Source: Actinomycetota bacterium (lineage in GTDB: Bacteria; Actinomycetota; Acidimicrobiia; Acidimicrobiales; CADCSY01). Taken from it: 64,000 nt of DNA. The position numbers and the translations under genes were made by a program. Location: contig SIRW01000019.1 in the NCBI GenBank assembly GCA_004366205.1, positions 54,821-118,820 on the forward strand, written 5' to 3'. The first letter of the stretch is position 1, and every line of letters begins with the position of its first letter. This document shows, one piece after another, positions 40,694 through 50,105 of the stretch. The notes under the pieces are model-generated. The model searched no databases. It had not been told where the DNA came from and was given only the letters and a program-made list of their open reading frames with translations.

Positions 40694-40930
40694 TCAGAGG
40701 TGCACCACGGGGCAGGTGAGGGTCCGGGTGATGCCGTCGATCATCTGCACCCGGCTCACCACCATCTTGCCGAGCTCGTCGACCGACTCGGACTCGGCGC
40801 GGGCGATCACGTCGTAGGGCCCGGTGACGTCCTCGGCCGAGACCACGCCGCTGATCTCCCCCACCTCCTGGGCCACCTGGGCGGCCTTGCCCACCTCGGT
40901 CTGGATCAGGATGTACGCGCTGACTGCCAC
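40694..40930 (-). CDS. Stand-alone Lrp/AsnC ligand-binding (RAM) domain protein
   Basis: VAVSAYILIQTEVGKAAQVAQEVGEISGVVSAEDVTGPYDVIARAESESVDELGKMVVSRVQMIDGITRTLTCPVVHL. Confidence 0.9.
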   Translation of the reverse strand: MAVSAYILIQTEVGKAAQVAQEVGEISGVVSAEDVTGPYDVIARAESESVDELGKMVVSRVQMIDGITRTLTCPVVHL

Positions 40931-41059
40931 TGCACCCTCCTTGGGACTCCTCGGGCCCGCATGGTAGGCGCGCGGGACGCTGTCGTGATCCGGCACGGAT
41001 GGCCACCGCGCTCGGCTACGGTGACGTGCCCGTCAGCCACACAGAGGAGGATGGCGACC

Positions 41060-42160
41060 ATGCGCGCAGCGCTGATGGAGGCGCCTAACAAGGACCTGGT
41101 GGTCGTCGACGACGTCGAGCTCGAGGCGCCGCGCGAGGGCGAGGTGCAGGTGCGGCTCGCCCACTGCGGCGTTTGCCACTCCGACCTGCACTTCCTCGAC
41201 GGGTCGCTGCCCGCCGCCGTGCCGTCGATCCTCGGTCACGAGGCCGGCGGCGTGGTCGAGGAGGTCGGCCCCGGTGTCACCTCGCTGGCACCGGGCGACA
41301 AGGTGATCCTCACGCTGCGCCCGCCGTGCGGCCGCTGCTACTTCTGCATCCGCCAGAACCACTCCATCTGCCCGGCGTACGCCAACATGGCGGGGACCCT
41401 CCCCGACGGCGGCACCCGCCTCGCCCACGACGGCCGCACCGTCTTTCGGGCCGGGGTCTTCCTCGCCGCCTTCGCCGAGCGCACCGTCATCCCCGCAACC
41501 GGCGCCGTCAAGGTCCCCGAGGACACGCCCCTCGACGTCGCGTCGGTCATCGGGTGCGCCGTGCAGACCGGCGTGGGCGCGGTCCTCAACACCGCGGCGG
41601 TCGAGCCCGGGGCCACCGTGCTGATCATCGGCCTCGGCGGGATCGGCATCTCCATCGCCCAGGGCGCCCGCATCGCCGGGGCGGCGCGGGTGGTCGGCGT
41701 CGACCCCGTACCGGCTCGGCGGGAGCAGGCGGCCCGGTTCGGCGTCACCGACACGCTGGATCCCGGCGAGGGTGACATCACCGGTCCCGCGTTCGACCTC
41801 ACCGACGGGATCGGCTTCGACTACGCCTTCGACGCCGTGGGGCACGCCGAGCTCGCCCAGACCTGCGTGAACGTGGTGCGCCCGCACGGCACGGCCGTGA
41901 TGGTCGGCGTCCCCAAGCTCGACCAGCAGGTGACCGTCCACGCCGCCATGTTCGCCATGTCCGAGAAGCGCCTGCTCGGCTGCTTCCTGGGCTCGTCCAA
42001 CCCGCACCGCGAGTTCCCCCGCCTGCTGTCGCTGTGGCGGGCCGGACGTCTCGACCTCGACGGCATGGTCACCGCCCGCCGGCCGCTGGAGGACATCAAC
42101 GCCGCCTTCGCCGACATGAAGGACGGCAAGGGGCTGCGAACCGTCATCGACTGCGCCTGA
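41060..42160 (+). CDS. Zinc-dependent alcohol dehydrogenase (MDR family)
   Basis: CGVCHSDLHFLDGSLPAAVPSILGHEAGGVVEEVGPGV; four-Cys structural zinc region; GLGGIGISIAQGARIAGAARVVGVD. AGGAGG nine nt upstream. Confidence 0.94.
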   Translation: MRAALMEAPNKDLVVVDDVELEAPREGEVQVRLAHCGVCHSDLHFLDGSLPAAVPSILGHEAGGVVEEVGPGVTSLAPGDKVILTLRPPCGRCYFCIRQNHSICPAYANMAGTLPDGGTRLAHDGRTVFRAGVFLAAFAERTVIPATGAVKVPEDTPLDVASVIGCAVQTGVGAVLNTAAVEPGATVLIIGLGGIGISIAQGARIAGAARVVGVDPVPARREQAARFGVTDTLDPGEGDITGPAFDLTDGIGFDYAFDAVGHAELAQTCVNVVRPHGTAVMVGVPKLDQQVTVHAAMFAMSEKRLLGCFLGSSNPHREFPRLLSLWRAGRLDLDGMVTARRPLEDINAAFADMKDGKGLRTVIDCA

Positions 42161-42229
42161 CCGGCCCCACCCGGGCCGGGAAGCGCCCCCCGAGGCACGT
42201 CCGGCCCGGGTGGTGGGTACCGTGACCGG

Positions 42230-43297
42230 GTGACCGACCGGCCGCCCGACGCACCCCTCCGCCCCGCCCCGGCCACCAGGGAGGCCGCCGAGCTCGAACG
42301 CCTCCTCTACGAGGTGAAGAAGGTCATCGTCGGCCAGGACCGGCTGGTCGACCGGGTCGTGGTGTGCCTCCTGGCGCGGGGCCACTGCCTGATCGAGGGC
42401 GTGCCGGGCCTGGCCAAGACCCTCGCCGTTCAGACCATGGCCCGGGCGATCGGCGGCACCTTCGTGCGCCTCCAGTTCACGCCCGACCTCATCCCGGCCG
42501 ACATCGTGGGCACGAGGATCTACCGGCCGTCGACCGAGCGGTTCGACGTCGAGCTGGGCCCGGTGTTCGCCAACCTCGTCCTCGCCGACGAGGTGAACCG
42601 GGCGCCGGCGAAGGTGCAGTCGGCCCTGCTCGAGGTGATGGCCGAGCAGCACGTCTCGATCGGCGGGCGGACCTACGAGGTGCCCAAGCCGTTCCTGGTG
42701 CTCGCCACCCAGAACCCCATCGAGTCCGAGGGCGTGTACCCGCTGCCCGAGGCCCAGCGGGACCGCTTCCTCATGAAGATCGTGGTGGGGTACCCGACCC
42801 AGCGCGAGGAGATCGAGATCGTGCGGCGGATGGGCGTCGACCCGCCCGCCGCCGGCCAGGTGCTCGCCAGCGACGACCTGCTCCGCCTCCAGGCGGCCGC
42901 CGACGCCGTGTACGTCGACGCCGGTGTCGTCGACTACGCCGTGCGCCTCGTGCTGGCCACCCGGGAGCCGCAGGAGCACGGCCTCGCCGAGCTCGCCCCC
43001 TACCTCGCCTACGGCGCCAGCCCGCGGGCGAGCCTGGGCCTGGTGGCCGCGGCCCGGGCCCTCGCCCTGCTGCGCGGGCGCGACTACGCCGTGCCCCAGG
43101 ACGTGTTCGACGTGGCCTTCGAGGTGCTGCGCCACCGCCTCGTGCTCTCCTACGAGGCGCTCGCCGAGGGCGTGCCCACCGACGAGGTCATCGCCCGGGT
43201 CGTGTCGGTCGTCCCCGCCCCCCACGTCGAGCCCCGCCACACGGACGCCGCCGGGGCGGACGGCCACCCCCACCCACCTGTCGAGGGCGCCGGGTGA
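42230..43297 (+). CDS. MoxR-family AAA+ ATPase
   Basis: LIEGVPGLAKTLAVQTMARAIGG; FTPDLIPADIVGTRIY; LADEVNRAPAKVQSALLEVMAEQHVSIGG; LATQNPIESEGVYPLPEAQRDRF. Confidence 0.95.
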   Translation: MTDRPPDAPLRPAPATREAAELERLLYEVKKVIVGQDRLVDRVVVCLLARGHCLIEGVPGLAKTLAVQTMARAIGGTFVRLQFTPDLIPADIVGTRIYRPSTERFDVELGPVFANLVLADEVNRAPAKVQSALLEVMAEQHVSIGGRTYEVPKPFLVLATQNPIESEGVYPLPEAQRDRFLMKIVVGYPTQREEIEIVRRMGVDPPAAGQVLASDDLLRLQAAADAVYVDAGVVDYAVRLVLATREPQEHGLAELAPYLAYGASPRASLGLVAAARALALLRGRDYAVPQDVFDVAFEVLRHRLVLSYEALAEGVPTDEVIARVVSVVPAPHVEPRHTDAAGADGHPHPPVEGAG

Positions 43298-44232
43298 GCC
43301 TGCTCCCCCCGCTCGCCGGCCGGCCGCCCGAGGTGGTGCTGCGCTCGCTCGAGCTGACCATCACGCGCCGCCTCGACGGTCTGCTCCACGGCCAGCACCA
43401 GGGCCTGCTGCCCGGCTCGGGGACCGAGGCGGGTGAAGCCCGGGTCTACCGGGCCGGGGACGACGTGCGCCTGATCGACTGGAACGTCACCGCCCGGGTG
43501 CAGGAGCCCCACGTGCGGATGCCCGTGGCCGACCGCGAGCTCGAGACGTGGATCCTCGCCGACCTGTCGGCGTCGCTCGAGTTCGGGACCGCCGCCTGCG
43601 CCAAGCGCGACCTGGCGGTGGCGGCCGTCGCGGCCGTGGGGTTCCTGACCGCGCACGCCGGCAACCGGACGGGGGCGGTGCTGGCGCGTGGCGAGACGTC
43701 GTGGACGGTCCCTGCCGGCAGCGGGCGGGACCACGTGCTGGCGCTGGTGCACCGCACGCTGACCACGCCGCAGGGCGACGGCACCGGTCCGACCGACCTG
43801 GCGGCGGCCATCGCGGACGTGGGCCGGCTGGCGCGCCGGCGGGGCCTGGTCGTGGTCGTGTCGGACTTCCTCGCCGAACCGGGTTGGGAGGGTCCGCTTC
43901 GGGCGCTCGCCGCCCGTCACGACGTCCTGGCCGTCGAGGTCGTCGATCCCCGCGAGCTCGACCTGCCCGACGTCGGTCACCTGACGGTCGTCGATCCCGA
44001 GACCGGCCAGACGATGGACGTCCCGACCGGCAGCCGCCGGTTCCGGGCACGCTACGCGGCGGCCGCCGCCGAGCAGCGCGCGGCCATCGCCCGGGCGGTG
44101 CGCGCCGCCGGCGCCGACCACCTCGTGCTGCGCACCGACCGGGACTGGCTGTTCGACGTCGTCCGCTTCGTCGGCCGACGCCGCCGGCGCCGGGCGGGTG
44201 CCCCACGGCCGGTCGAACGGGGCGGCCCGTGA
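43294..44232 (+). CDS. DUF58 domain-containing protein
   Basis: GLLPGSGTEAGEARVYRAGDDVRLIDWNVTARVQEPHVR; GTG start overlaps upstream stop. Confidence 0.92.
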   Translation: MSLLPPLAGRPPEVVLRSLELTITRRLDGLLHGQHQGLLPGSGTEAGEARVYRAGDDVRLIDWNVTARVQEPHVRMPVADRELETWILADLSASLEFGTAACAKRDLAVAAVAAVGFLTAHAGNRTGAVLARGETSWTVPAGSGRDHVLALVHRTLTTPQGDGTGPTDLAAAIADVGRLARRRGLVVVVSDFLAEPGWEGPLRALAARHDVLAVEVVDPRELDLPDVGHLTVVDPETGQTMDVPTGSRRFRARYAAAAAEQRAAIARAVRAAGADHLVLRTDRDWLFDVVRFVGRRRRRRAGAPRPVERGGP

Positions 44233-45182
44233 GGTTCGCCGCGCCGGCGTGGCTCTGGCTGCTCGCCGTCGTCTACGCCCTCGGCGTCGCCTACCTGGTG
44301 GTGTCGTTGTGGGGGCGGCGCCGCTACGCCGTGCGATTCACGAACCTGGCCCTCCTGGGCGTCGTCGCGCCCCGCCGGCCGGGTTGGCGCCGGCACGTGC
44401 CGGCGGTGCTGCTGCTGCTCTCGCTCGCCAGCTCGTCGGTCGCCATGGCCCGTCCCCACCGCATGACCGACGTGCCGGTCGAGCGGGCGAGCGTCGTGAT
44501 GGCGCTCGACGTGTCGCTCTCGATGATGGCCGACGACGTCGAGCCCACCCGGATCGACGCCGCCCGAGCCGCCGCCCACGTTTTCGTCGACACCGTGCCC
44601 GACGACGTCAACCTCGGACTGGTGGCCTTCGCCGGCACGGCCCAGATCCTGGTGCCTCCCACGGGTGACCGCGTCGCCGTGCGGCGGGCCATCGACGGCC
44701 TGCGGCTGGCGGAGGCCACCGCCATCGGCGACGCCATCATGGCGTCGCTGGCCGCCCTCGAGATGGCGCCGGGCGGTACCGGCACCGCCGAGCCGCCTCC
44801 CGGCCACATCGTGCTGATGTCGGACGGCGAGACCAACACGGGCACCCCGAACGACGTCGCCGCCGCCCGGGCGGCGGAGGCCGGCGTGGGCGTCTCCACG
44901 ATCGCCTTCGGCACGGACCACGGGGTCATCGAGTACGCCGGCCAGGTCTTCGACGTGCCCGTCAACGAGGAGGCGCTGGAGCTGATCGCGGCGACGACGG
45001 GCGGCCTGCACTTCCGGGCGGTGACGGCCGAGCAGCTGGCGGACATCTACGCCCAGCTGGGCAGCGCCCTGGGCCAAGAAGAGGAGCTCCGGGAGATCAC
45101 GACGCTCTTCGTGGGCCTCGCCGTGCTCTTCGGCCTGGCGGCGGCGGCCGGCTCGCTGGTCTGGTTCGCCCGGCTGCCCTGA
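44229..45182 (+). CDS. VWA domain-containing membrane protein (BatA-like)
   Basis: VMALDVSLSMMADDVEPTRIDAARAAAHVFVD; LMSDGETNTG; N- and C-terminal TM helices. Confidence 0.93.
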   Translation: MRFAAPAWLWLLAVVYALGVAYLVVSLWGRRRYAVRFTNLALLGVVAPRRPGWRRHVPAVLLLLSLASSSVAMARPHRMTDVPVERASVVMALDVSLSMMADDVEPTRIDAARAAAHVFVDTVPDDVNLGLVAFAGTAQILVPPTGDRVAVRRAIDGLRLAEATAIGDAIMASLAALEMAPGGTGTAEPPPGHIVLMSDGETNTGTPNDVAAARAAEAGVGVSTIAFGTDHGVIEYAGQVFDVPVNEEALELIAATTGGLHFRAVTAEQLADIYAQLGSALGQEEELREITTLFVGLAVLFGLAAAAGSLVWFARLP

Positions 45183-45205
45183 CGGCGGCTCGACGCCCGC
45201 CGGAG

Positions 45206-45242
45206 CGCGACGGTCCCCGCCGCGCGGGCGGGGACCGTCGCG
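45206..45242. terminator. Strong 16-bp-stem hairpin between convergent genes (VWA + / hsp20 -); putative bidirectional terminator
   Basis: CGCGACGGTCCCCGCC-gcgcg-GGCGGGGACCGTCGCG. Confidence 0.7.
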
Positions 45243-45257
45243 GTGCTCGGGGGGGTC

Positions 45258-45692
45258 CTAGGCCTTCTCGTGGCTGGTCGCCTCGATGGCCTCCTTGCCC
45301 TCGTGGTGGCTGATCGACACCTTGCGGGGCTTGGCGGCATCGGCCACCGGGATGCTCACGTAGAGCACACCGTCGTGGTAGTCGGCCTCGATGCGCTCGG
45401 TGTCGAGGTTGTCGCCCAGGAACACCCGGCGGGTGAACGTGCCCGCGGGGCGCTCGCGCACCAGCAGCTCGTCGCCCTCGTCGAGGTGGAACTCGCGCTG
45501 GGCCGTGAGCGTGAGCTGGTTGCGCTCGACGGTGAGGTCGATGCTGTCGGGATCGGCACCGGGCAGGTCGAAGGTCACGACCAGGCGGTCCTGGCGCCGG
45601 ACGGCATCCATCGGGACCGCACGCGCCGCCTGCTCGAAGACCTGGCCGGTGAGGCGGTCGATCTCGCGGAAGGGATCGAAGCGCAGCAGCAT
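45258..45692 (-). CDS. Hsp20/alpha-crystallin family small heat-shock protein
   Basis: MLLRFDPFREIDRLTGQVFEQA; FDLPGADPDSIDLTVERNQLTLTAQRE; AGTFTRRVFLGDNLDTERIEADYHDGVLYVSIPVAD. Confidence 0.94.
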   Translation of the reverse strand: MLLRFDPFREIDRLTGQVFEQAARAVPMDAVRRQDRLVVTFDLPGADPDSIDLTVERNQLTLTAQREFHLDEGDELLVRERPAGTFTRRVFLGDNLDTERIEADYHDGVLYVSIPVADAAKPRKVSISHHEGKEAIEATSHEKA

Positions 45693-45748
45693 GTCGGCTT
45701 CCTCCTCAGGTCGGTTCCTGCTCGTGAAACTACCGTGATGATAGCAAA

Positions 45749-45769
45749 CTTGAGCGTCGGCCAGTCAAG
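45749..45769. promoter_or_regulatory. HAIR-like element (HspR-associated inverted repeat) upstream of hsp20
   Basis: CTTGAGC-gtcggcc-AGTCAAG versus consensus CTTGAGT-N7-ACTCAAG (one mismatch per half-site). Confidence 0.7.
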
Positions 45770-45792
45770 AAACCTGCGGGAAGAAATCGAGC

Positions 45793-46116
45793 ATGCGCGG
45801 GCAGGAGTCGACGAGCGTGGCGGCGAAAACACGATCCGTGAGCCAGCACCACCGACGCCTCGCCGACCGGATCGCCCAGGACACCGACGATGTGCTCTGC
45901 ACGATCCAGCTCGTGCGCGCCAACGCCGAGCTGACCGACCGCCTCTTCGACAGCCTGGTCGACCTGCTGGTCGAACAGCTCTTCTGCGACCTGCGCCTGG
46001 CCCTCAGCGAGGGCGCGCTCAGCCAGGAGGCCTACGCCGTGGAGCTGGCCACCCTGGCCGCCCAGTGCCGCCAGGCCGGCCTGCTCCCCCTGCCCTCGGC
46101 GGGACCGGGCCGCTGA
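45793..46116 (+). CDS. Hypothetical protein
   Basis: MRGQESTSVAAKTRSVSQHHRRLADRIAQDTDDVLCTIQLVRANAELTDRLFDSLVDLLVEQLFCDLRLALSEGALSQEAYAVELATLAAQCRQAGLLPLPSAGPGR. Confidence 0.6.
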   Translation: MRGQESTSVAAKTRSVSQHHRRLADRIAQDTDDVLCTIQLVRANAELTDRLFDSLVDLLVEQLFCDLRLALSEGALSQEAYAVELATLAAQCRQAGLLPLPSAGPGR

Positions 46117-46200
46117 CCGCCGTCCATCGGCGGCCGGGCCGCTGACCGCCGTCCATCGGCGGCCGGGCCGCTGACCGCCGTCCATCGGCGGCCGGGCCGC
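46105..46200. repeat. 29-bp tandem repeat, about 3.3 identical copies, each with a small hairpin
   Basis: ccgggccgctgaccgccgtccatcggcgg at 46105, 46134 and 46163 plus a partial copy at 46192. Confidence 0.95.
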
Positions 46201-47996
46201 TAGCTCGACAGGCGCTTCTCGAGCTCGTCGAGCTCGTCGCGCAGCTCGGCGGGGAGCCGCTCGCCCAGGGACTCGAAGTGCGCCTCGATGAGCGGCAGCT
46301 CGTCGCGCCACTCGTCCTCGTCCACCTCGAGGATCAACCGCAGGGCGGCCTCGTCGAGATCGAGCCCGTCGAGATCGAGCGCCCCGGGGGCAGGCACCCG
46401 GCCCGTCGGGGTGTCGTGGGCGCGGGTGGCGCCCTCCAGGCGCTCGACGATCCACTTGAGCACCCGGCTGTTGTCGCCGAAGCCCGGCCACACGAACCGC
46501 CCGTCCTCGCCGCGCCGGAACCAGTTGACCCAGTAGAGGCGGGGGAGCCGCTCGGGGTCGGCTCGGCGGCCCATCTCGAGCCAGTGCCGGAAGTAGTCGC
46601 CCATGTTGTAGCCGCAGAACGGCAGCATGGCGAAGGGGTCGAAGCGGACCTCCCCGACCTTGCCGGCCGCCGCCGCCGTCTTCTCCGACGACATGATCGA
46701 GCCGAGGAAGACGCCGTGCTGCCAGTTGAAGGCCTCGGTCACGAGCGGGATCGTGCTCGCCCGGCGACCGCCGAACAGGATCGCCGAGATGGGCACGCCC
46801 TTGGGGTCCTCCCACTCGGGGGCGATGACCGGGCACTGCGCGGCCGGCGCCGTGAACCGGGCGTTGGGGTGGGCGGCGGGGCGGTCGGCGTCGGGCGTCC
46901 AGTCCTGGCCCTTCCAGTCCAGGGCGTGGGCGGGCGGCTCGACGGTCATGTCCTCCCACCAGACGTCGCCGTCGTCGGTGAGGGCGCAGTTCGTGAACAC
47001 GCAGTTGGCGTGCAGGGTCCGCATGGCGTTGGGGTTCGTGCGGTCCGACGTTCCCGGGGCCACCCCGAAGAACCCGGCCTCGGGGTTGATCGCGTAGAGG
47101 CGGCCGTCGTCGCCCAGCTTCATCCAGGCGATGTCGTCGCCGATGCACTCGACCTTCCAGCCCGGGATGGTCGGGATCATCATCGCCATGTTCGTCTTGC
47201 CGCAGGCGGAGGGGAACGCCGCGGCGATGTAGTGCTTCTTCCCGCTCGGCGCCGTGACGCCGATGATGAGCATGTGCTCGGCCAGCCAGCCCTCGTCGCG
47301 GGCCATGGTCGAGGCGATGCGCAGAGCGAAGCACTTCTTGCCGAGCAGCGCGTTGCCGCCGTACCCCGACCCGTAGGACCAGATCTCGCGGGTCTCGGGG
47401 AAGTGCACGATGTACTTGTTGTCGGGGTCGCACGGCCAGGCCACGTCGGCCTCGCCCGGCTCGAGGGGCGCGCCCACCGAGTGCAGGCACGGCACGAAGG
47501 ACCGGTCACCGAGCTCGTCGAGGACGGCCTGGCCCATGCGGGTCATGATCCGCATGTTGACCACGACGTAGGGCGAGTCGGTGAGCTGCACGCCGATGTG
47601 GGCGATGGGCGAGCCGATGGGGCCCATCGAGAAGGGGATGACGTACATCGTGCGACCCCGCATCGAGCCCTCGAACAGCGAGGTGAGCTCCGCTTTCATC
47701 TCGGCCGGCGGCCGCCAGTTGTTGGTGGGCCCGGCGTCGGCCTCGCGCTCGGAGCAGATGAACGTGCGGTCCTCGACGCGGGCGACGTCGCCGGGATCGG
47801 AGCGGGCGAGGAAGCTGTTCGGCCGCTGCGCGTCGTCGAGGCGGGTGAACGTGCCGGCCTCCACGAGGAGCCGGCACAACCGGTCGTACTCCTCCTGGGA
47901 GCCGTCGCACCACTCCACCCGGGCGGGCCGGCAAAGGGCGGCGACCTCGTCGACCCACTCCAGGAGCTTGGCGTTGGTGGTGCGGTCGGTGCTCAT
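46200..47996 (-). CDS. pckG: Phosphoenolpyruvate carboxykinase (GTP)
   Basis: [62 protein letters not shown]. Confidence 0.97.
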   Translation of the reverse strand: MSTDRTTNAKLLEWVDEVAALCRPARVEWCDGSQEEYDRLCRLLVEAGTFTRLDDAQRPNSFLARSDPGDVARVEDRTFICSEREADAGPTNNWRPPAEMKAELTSLFEGSMRGRTMYVIPFSMGPIGSPIAHIGVQLTDSPYVVVNMRIMTRMGQAVLDELGDRSFVPCLHSVGAPLEPGEADVAWPCDPDNKYIVHFPETREIWSYGSGYGGNALLGKKCFALRIASTMARDEGWLAEHMLIIGVTAPSGKKHYIAAAFPSACGKTNMAMMIPTIPGWKVECIGDDIAWMKLGDDGRLYAINPEAGFFGVAPGTSDRTNPNAMRTLHANCVFTNCALTDDGDVWWEDMTVEPPAHALDWKGQDWTPDADRPAAHPNARFTAPAAQCPVIAPEWEDPKGVPISAILFGGRRASTIPLVTEAFNWQHGVFLGSIMSSEKTAAAAGKVGEVRFDPFAMLPFCGYNMGDYFRHWLEMGRRADPERLPRLYWVNWFRRGEDGRFVWPGFGDNSRVLKWIVERLEGATRAHDTPTGRVPAPGALDLDGLDLDEAALRLILEVDEDEWRDELPLIEAHFESLGERLPAELRDELDELEKRLSS

Positions 47997-48051
47997 GACG
48001 GGTTCTCAGCTCCCCTTCGGAGGCGGCGTGCGGGCGTGCGTCGCGGGTCGT

Positions 48052-48306
48052 CTACCCGGCGCCACCGTGGCGGATGCTCTCGGTCGGGAACGGGCGGGTG
48101 CCGAGGTCGACCTCGGATCCCAGCCGCAGGCGCGTGGCCCGTCCGTCGTCGTCGAGGTCGAACACCACCCGCTGGCCCTGCCGCAGCATCCGGAAGACCG
48201 AGCCCGCCAGCGCGTCGTCGGCCAGCTCGACCTCCGCGAGATCGGTGTCCCGCACGACCACTCCGAGGCGGGTGGCCGGGTCGTAGGCCTTGACGACGCC
48301 CTGCAC
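48052..48306 (-). CDS. Cold-shock-domain-like small protein
   Basis: MQGVVKAYDPATRLGVVVRDTDLAEVELADDALAGSVFRMLRQGQRVVFDLDDDGRATRLRLGSEVDLGTRPFPTE. Confidence 0.7.
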   Translation of the reverse strand: MQGVVKAYDPATRLGVVVRDTDLAEVELADDALAGSVFRMLRQGQRVVFDLDDDGRATRLRLGSEVDLGTRPFPTESIRHGGAG

Positions 48307-48398
48307 GTGCGGTTCGGTCCTCCACGGTCGGTGGCCGGCACCGGCGCGCGCCAGCCTCTCGTTTACGTTGTGGTCGTGGACGTTACCGGAGGGTATCC

Positions 48399-49238
48399 CT
48401 GAGCGGCGAGTTCGCCGCCATCGAACGGCTCGCAGCCCGGCTGCCGGGCCCGCCGCCGGGCGAGACCTGGACCGGCGACGACGCCGCCGTCCTGCGCGCC
48501 CCGGCCGGCCCGCTGCTGCTCGCCACCGACGTGCTGGTCGAGGGCGTGCACGTCGACCTCGACCGCGACCCCCCAGCCGATGCCGGCTGGAAGGCGGTGG
48601 TCGCCAACGTCAGCGACATCGCGGCCATGGGCGGGCGCCCCCTGCACCTCGTCGCCGCCGTCGTCGTCCCCGAGGACGCCGGCGTGCTCGACGAGGTCGG
48701 GCGGGGCCTCGCGGAGGCCGCCGCCGCCCACGACTGCCGCCTGGTGGGCGGTGACCTGTCCACCGGCCCGGCCCTGGTCGTGGCCGTCGCCGTCACCGGC
48801 ACCGTCGACCCGCCGGGTTCGCCCGTGCTGCGCTCGGGCGCCCGCCCAGGCGACACGATCTGGGTGACGGGTCCCCTCGGCCGGGCCGCCGCCGCGGGCT
48901 GGGCCGAGCGACCGCAGGCCCGGGTCGCCGAGGGCACCGCCGCCCGCCTCGCCGGCGCCACCGCCATGATCGACGTGAGCGACGGGCTCGGGGCCGACCT
49001 GGGGCACCTGGCCGGCGCCTCGGGCGTGGGCGTGGCCCTCACCCACGTGCCGGTCGCGCCGGGTGCGACCCTCGACCAGGCCCTCGGTGGGGGCGAGGAC
49101 TTCGAGCTCGTCTACACCCTGCCGCCCGGCGCGAGCGGGCCCGGCGAGCGCATCGGGCGCTGCACGGGCGACCCGGGCGAACGCCGGCTGGGCGATGGGG
49201 ACCTCCCTCCGGTGGGATGGGAGCATCGGTGGCCATGA
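48399..49238 (+). CDS. thiL: Thiamine-phosphate kinase (apparent CTG start)
   Basis: LSGEFAAIERLAARL...WTGDDAAVLRAP...DVLVEGVHVDL...NVSDIAAMGGRP...IDVSDGLGADLGHLA. First ATG/GTG/TTG in frame is 48531, which would delete GDDAAVL. Confidence 0.88.
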   Translation: MSGEFAAIERLAARLPGPPPGETWTGDDAAVLRAPAGPLLLATDVLVEGVHVDLDRDPPADAGWKAVVANVSDIAAMGGRPLHLVAAVVVPEDAGVLDEVGRGLAEAAAAHDCRLVGGDLSTGPALVVAVAVTGTVDPPGSPVLRSGARPGDTIWVTGPLGRAAAAGWAERPQARVAEGTAARLAGATAMIDVSDGLGADLGHLAGASGVGVALTHVPVAPGATLDQALGGGEDFELVYTLPPGASGPGERIGRCTGDPGERRLGDGDLPPVGWEHRWP

Positions 49239-50062
49239 GCACCTCCCGCCCCGCAACCCGGCCGCCCGTCGCCCTCACGGTCGCCGGGTCGGACTCCGGA
49301 GGCGGCGCCGGCATCGAGGCCGACCTCAAGACCTTCGAGGCCCACGGCGTGTGGGGCACCGCCGCGGTCGTCGCCGTCACCGCCCAGAACACGCTCGGCG
49401 TGCAGGCCTTCGAGACCGTCTCGGCCGACCTCGTCCGGGCCCAGATCCACTCGGTGGCGTCCGACATCGGCATCGACGCCGCCAAGACGGGCATGCTGGC
49501 GAGCGCCGAGCTCGTCACGGCGGTCGCCGAGGCGTTGGCGGCCGCGGGGCGGCCCCCGCTCGTCGTCGACCCCGTGTTCGTGTCCAAGCACGGCGACACC
49601 CTCCTCGCCGATGACGCCGTCGGCGCCCTGCGTGAGCACCTGCTCCCGCTCGCCACCGTGGTCACGCCCAACCTCCCCGAGGCCGCGCGCCTCGCCGGAG
49701 TCGAGCGCATCGGCGACCGCGAGGGCATGGTGCGGGCCGCTGAGGCCATCGCCGTCCACGGCCCCGGGACCGTCGTGGTCAAGGGCGGGCACCTGCCCGG
49801 CGGCGCCTCCCCCGACCTCGTGCTGAGCGGCGGCCGCGTCGAGTGGCTCGAGGGCGAGCGCATCGCCGGCCGGCACACGCACGGCACGGGATGCGTGCTG
49901 TCGGCCGCCATCGCCGCCGAGCTGGCCCGGGGCATGGACCCGCCCGACGCGTGCGTGGCGGCCAAGCGCTTCGTCGAGCGGGCCATCGCCGCCGGCGTCG
50001 AGCTCGGCGCGGGTGTTGGGCCGGTCAACCCCGGCTGGGAGCGGCTCCTCGCCGCGCCCTAG
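49235..50062 (+). CDS. thiD: Bifunctional hydroxymethylpyrimidine kinase/phosphomethylpyrimidine kinase
   Basis: ALTVAGSDSGGGAGIEADLKTFEAHGVWGTAAVVAVTAQNT; GTGCVLSAAIAAELARG; ATGA overlap with thiL. Confidence 0.95.
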   Translation: MSTSRPATRPPVALTVAGSDSGGGAGIEADLKTFEAHGVWGTAAVVAVTAQNTLGVQAFETVSADLVRAQIHSVASDIGIDAAKTGMLASAELVTAVAEALAAAGRPPLVVDPVFVSKHGDTLLADDAVGALREHLLPLATVVTPNLPEAARLAGVERIGDREGMVRAAEAIAVHGPGTVVVKGGHLPGGASPDLVLSGGRVEWLEGERIAGRHTHGTGCVLSAAIAAELARGMDPPDACVAAKRFVERAIAAGVELGAGVGPVNPGWERLLAAP

Positions 50063-50105
50063 GCCGTCTCGGCCCGGTGCGCCGACCGCCGGGCGCCGGC
50101 CGGCA

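Noticed and set aside
48307-48398. Possible TPP riboswitch before thiL
   Set aside because: The gap is too short and I could not identify the conserved THI-box elements; CCCTGAGC alone is insufficient.
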